From contig NC_021681.1 in NCBI RefSeq assembly GCF_000247815.1, positions 5,764,713 through 5,828,712 of the forward strand: DNA of 64,000 nucleotides, read 5' to 3'. The position numbers and the translations under genes were made by a program. Shown piece after piece: positions 61,969-64,000 of the stretch (the first letter of the stretch is position 1; each line of letters starts with the position of its first letter). This DNA comes from Ficedula albicollis. Its lineage: Eukaryota; Chordata; Aves; Passeriformes; Muscicapidae. The notes beneath the pieces were generated by a model. The model did not search any database and was not told the origin of the DNA. It saw nothing but the letters and a program-made list of their open reading frames with translations.

Positions 61969-62320
61969 CATCCTGGGAAACCCTGCACAAGCACAGGCCG
62001 AGTTAACAGAAATGAAGGTTACACAGAGTTGGAGGGATGTAACATCATACCCTGGCTAAGGTTTAGTTCTAGGATTGCCTGTTTATGGTGAGATTCGGGG
62101 GGAAATAATAATAACATCCAGTTTTGGTCCAAACTGGACCAGAACCAACACTTGAAGAAATGCTGAGGAACAAACATCTGCATTTCAGCAAACTCAGCTA
62201 CAAAGACTCATCATCTCAGACCTAGGGAAAATCAGTTTCCAGGTCTCATGATTACAAAGAATAACTCGAGAGCTCGAAGAGTTCAACCAGAACCAGAAGG
62301 CAAATAAAAAGAAATCACAT
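61969..62320. other. Unique non-coding sequence
   Basis: Nothing is recognised. The segment is moderately AT-rich. Confidence 0.5.
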
Positions 62321-62461
62321 TTCATTATTCATCAAAATCTTCACCAATCTGATTTAATACCATGTCAGGATATTTTAGCACTGCAGGTATTTTCATTATT
62401 CATCAAAATCTTCACCAATCTGTTTTAAGACCATGTCAGGATATTTTAGCACTGCAGGTAT
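62321..62461. repeat. Two-copy tandem duplication, 71-bp period
   Basis: TTCATTATTCATCAAAATCT begins copies at 62321 and 62392. The copies differ at two positions (GATTTAATACC versus GTTTTAAGACC). A nearly exact head-to-tail duplication of AT-rich sequence suggests a recent event. Confidence 0.95.
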
Positions 62462-63961
62462 CAATAGTGCTAAAAAAAAAACCTGCAAATGTGACTTTGA
62501 AATTTTGGGGTTTTTTTGTTTTGTTTTGTTTTCTGCCAGTGAAAATCTCGTTGCTTGAATGTTCTTGGAAAGTCACCAGGGAAAGGCTGGGAATATGGCC
62601 GAAGCATATTCACTTAAGAATTCAAACAAACACATCAGGACACAATTTTGCTTTTGTCACCCAGCTCTGAGGGGAAGCTTTAAAAACTCAGTTAAGGAGA
62701 GGGCAGTAAAAGAACAAATGCTTCATTAGACCTGGTTTTGGGCAGAGGAACAGCAGAAAACCCATTACTGGAACAGCCTCTCCTGCTCTCCAGTCACCCA
62801 GGAGCCTTTGAACAGGGCATCGAGTTGGATAGCAGCTCTTCAGATCCCAATTATTTTTCCTGCCACTCGCAGGGATGCAGCCAGGACAACCCATCCTTCG
62901 AAGCTGTGTGCCACTGAGGAAGAGGGAGGAATTTCGTATTCTCATTCCACAAACTCCCACTCACTGCCAAGAGCAGCAAATGACACATGAGTACACCAGG
63001 CAGGCAGACAAAGAGAATCAAACAGGCTTTCAGAGACACCAGGAATTCCTTCCCTTAACACTGGGGCACTTTTCCCATATAGGGGAAAAAACAAAAAAAA
63101 GGCACCAAGTGGTGTTTCTGGAAGGGCATTTTTTGGGTTTGTGCTGTTTTTTTTAACCTTCAGATCAGCCATATCAAATGTTCACAGCACTGAGTAAGGG
63201 GAAAGGTGAGATGATGCTTTGGGGTTTTCATTCAGAGCTCCATGGCCAGGGCTTGCTTTTGGATGCAAATCCACGTTTCTTTCTTGCCTTGAGGGGAGAC
63301 AAAGCACCAGCAACCTTGCTTCAAGAAGCACAGAGTTTTTCTAGGCTGGGCTGTCCAGAAGCTTTCCTGGGTTGTCAGCCAGGCATGGAACAGAACCATT
63401 CCTTCAGCAAGCACCCAGACCTTCGGCTGAGGGCTCCTCATCTCCTGGAAGATGTGAAAAGGCCTCCCACCAGCCCATCTCTGGCCTCACAGAGCCAAAA
63501 TAATTGGGATCTACAGCCTGAAATGAGATTTTTCCAATTCTCCATCCCTGGGAAGTTGGTTTTTGTTCAGTGCCTTGGAGAAGTCATGCTTAGTTCAAAG
63601 GGGCTGCAATTGCTCCTGGCTGGCCTCTAATCCCTGGCCCCATCCCTGCCTCTCCAGAACAGCCCATAATGGACTGGCTTACCCTGGCTACATCCTTTAT
63701 ATCTCTTTAGCTCTGTGAGCAGATGGAGTCAAGGGACAGCAGGATTTATGCTTCTTGCTCGAGTTGCAGCTTGGCTGAGTGGAAATAAAAAAACGGGAAA
63801 GGACGGGGAAATGGCATCGTAACAGCATTTACCTCCTGGGCTTTGGAGCCTCTGTCTTCACCTAGCCAGTGCTTGTGTTGTCAGCATTAATCCTGTGCCT
63901 TCCTCCCCAGCTGAGGAGGAGCAGGCACAGGGGATGGTTCTCCTCCCTTAGCCCGTGTGAC
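62462..63961. other. Unique non-coding sequence
   Basis: No gene or transposon is recognised. A short A run lies at 62474, a T-rich GTTTT repeat near 62508-62532, and A/T runs near 63087-63160. Confidence 0.5.
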
Positions 63962-64000
63962 GGATGGATGGATGGATGGATGGATGGATGGATGGATGGA
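63962..64000. repeat. GGAT tetranucleotide microsatellite, running off the window
   Basis: Nearly ten perfect GGAT units are present up to the last base. The array length is unknown because the window ends inside it. Confidence 0.97.

Overview
This window looks like non-coding DNA, intergenic or intronic, from a songbird (passerine) nuclear genome. The evidence is the repeat content. About fourteen fragments of CR1 LINEs, the dominant avian retrotransposon, are scattered on both strands, and one solo LTR resembles passerine ERVL-class LTRs. Unique sequence between them is rich in short chance ORFs, stops and AT-rich islands. I found no protein-coding gene, tRNA, rRNA, operon or CRISPR array that I could support. 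The longest open frames (about 250-360 codons) are homopolymer or minisatellite translations and are rejected. Family assignments come from memory of CR1 and LTR consensus sequences, not from a search.

Layout. 1-24.3 kb: unique sequence with CR1 fragments at 4.4, 5.8-6.4, 14.5 and 21.3 kb. Six abnormal poly-G tracts lie here (at 1, 5941, 8373, 16911, 22404 and 24193), the longest 802 bases. A 39-bp minisatellite of about 19.5 near-perfect copies lies at 17.3-18.06 kb, and a cluster of GATA-type sites at 10.0-10.2 kb. 24.5-42.7 kb: mostly unique sequence with CR1 pieces at 24.5 and 37.3 kb, two short tandem duplications, and several AT-rich segments that look like conserved non-coding elements, the best being a palindrome plus CpG cluster at 32.5-32.65 kb. 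42.7-64 kb: a longer, older CR1 (42.8-43.6 kb), a purine-rich tract, further CR1 tails, a complete solo LTR (48449-49165) with a 5-bp target-site duplication, a CR1 nested in another CR1 (58.9-59.2 kb), a 71-bp tandem duplication, and a GGAT microsatellite running off the right edge.

Most notable results. The poly-G tracts are probably sequencing or assembly artefacts. All are G on the + strand and all lie in the first 24.3 kb. Two are bracketed by direct copies of the flanking sequence (14 and 46 bp), one replaces about 10 bases inside a recognisable CR1, and two are sandwiched between T runs. I saw no sign of a new gene system. The remaining leads are candidate regulatory elements that need cross-species alignment.
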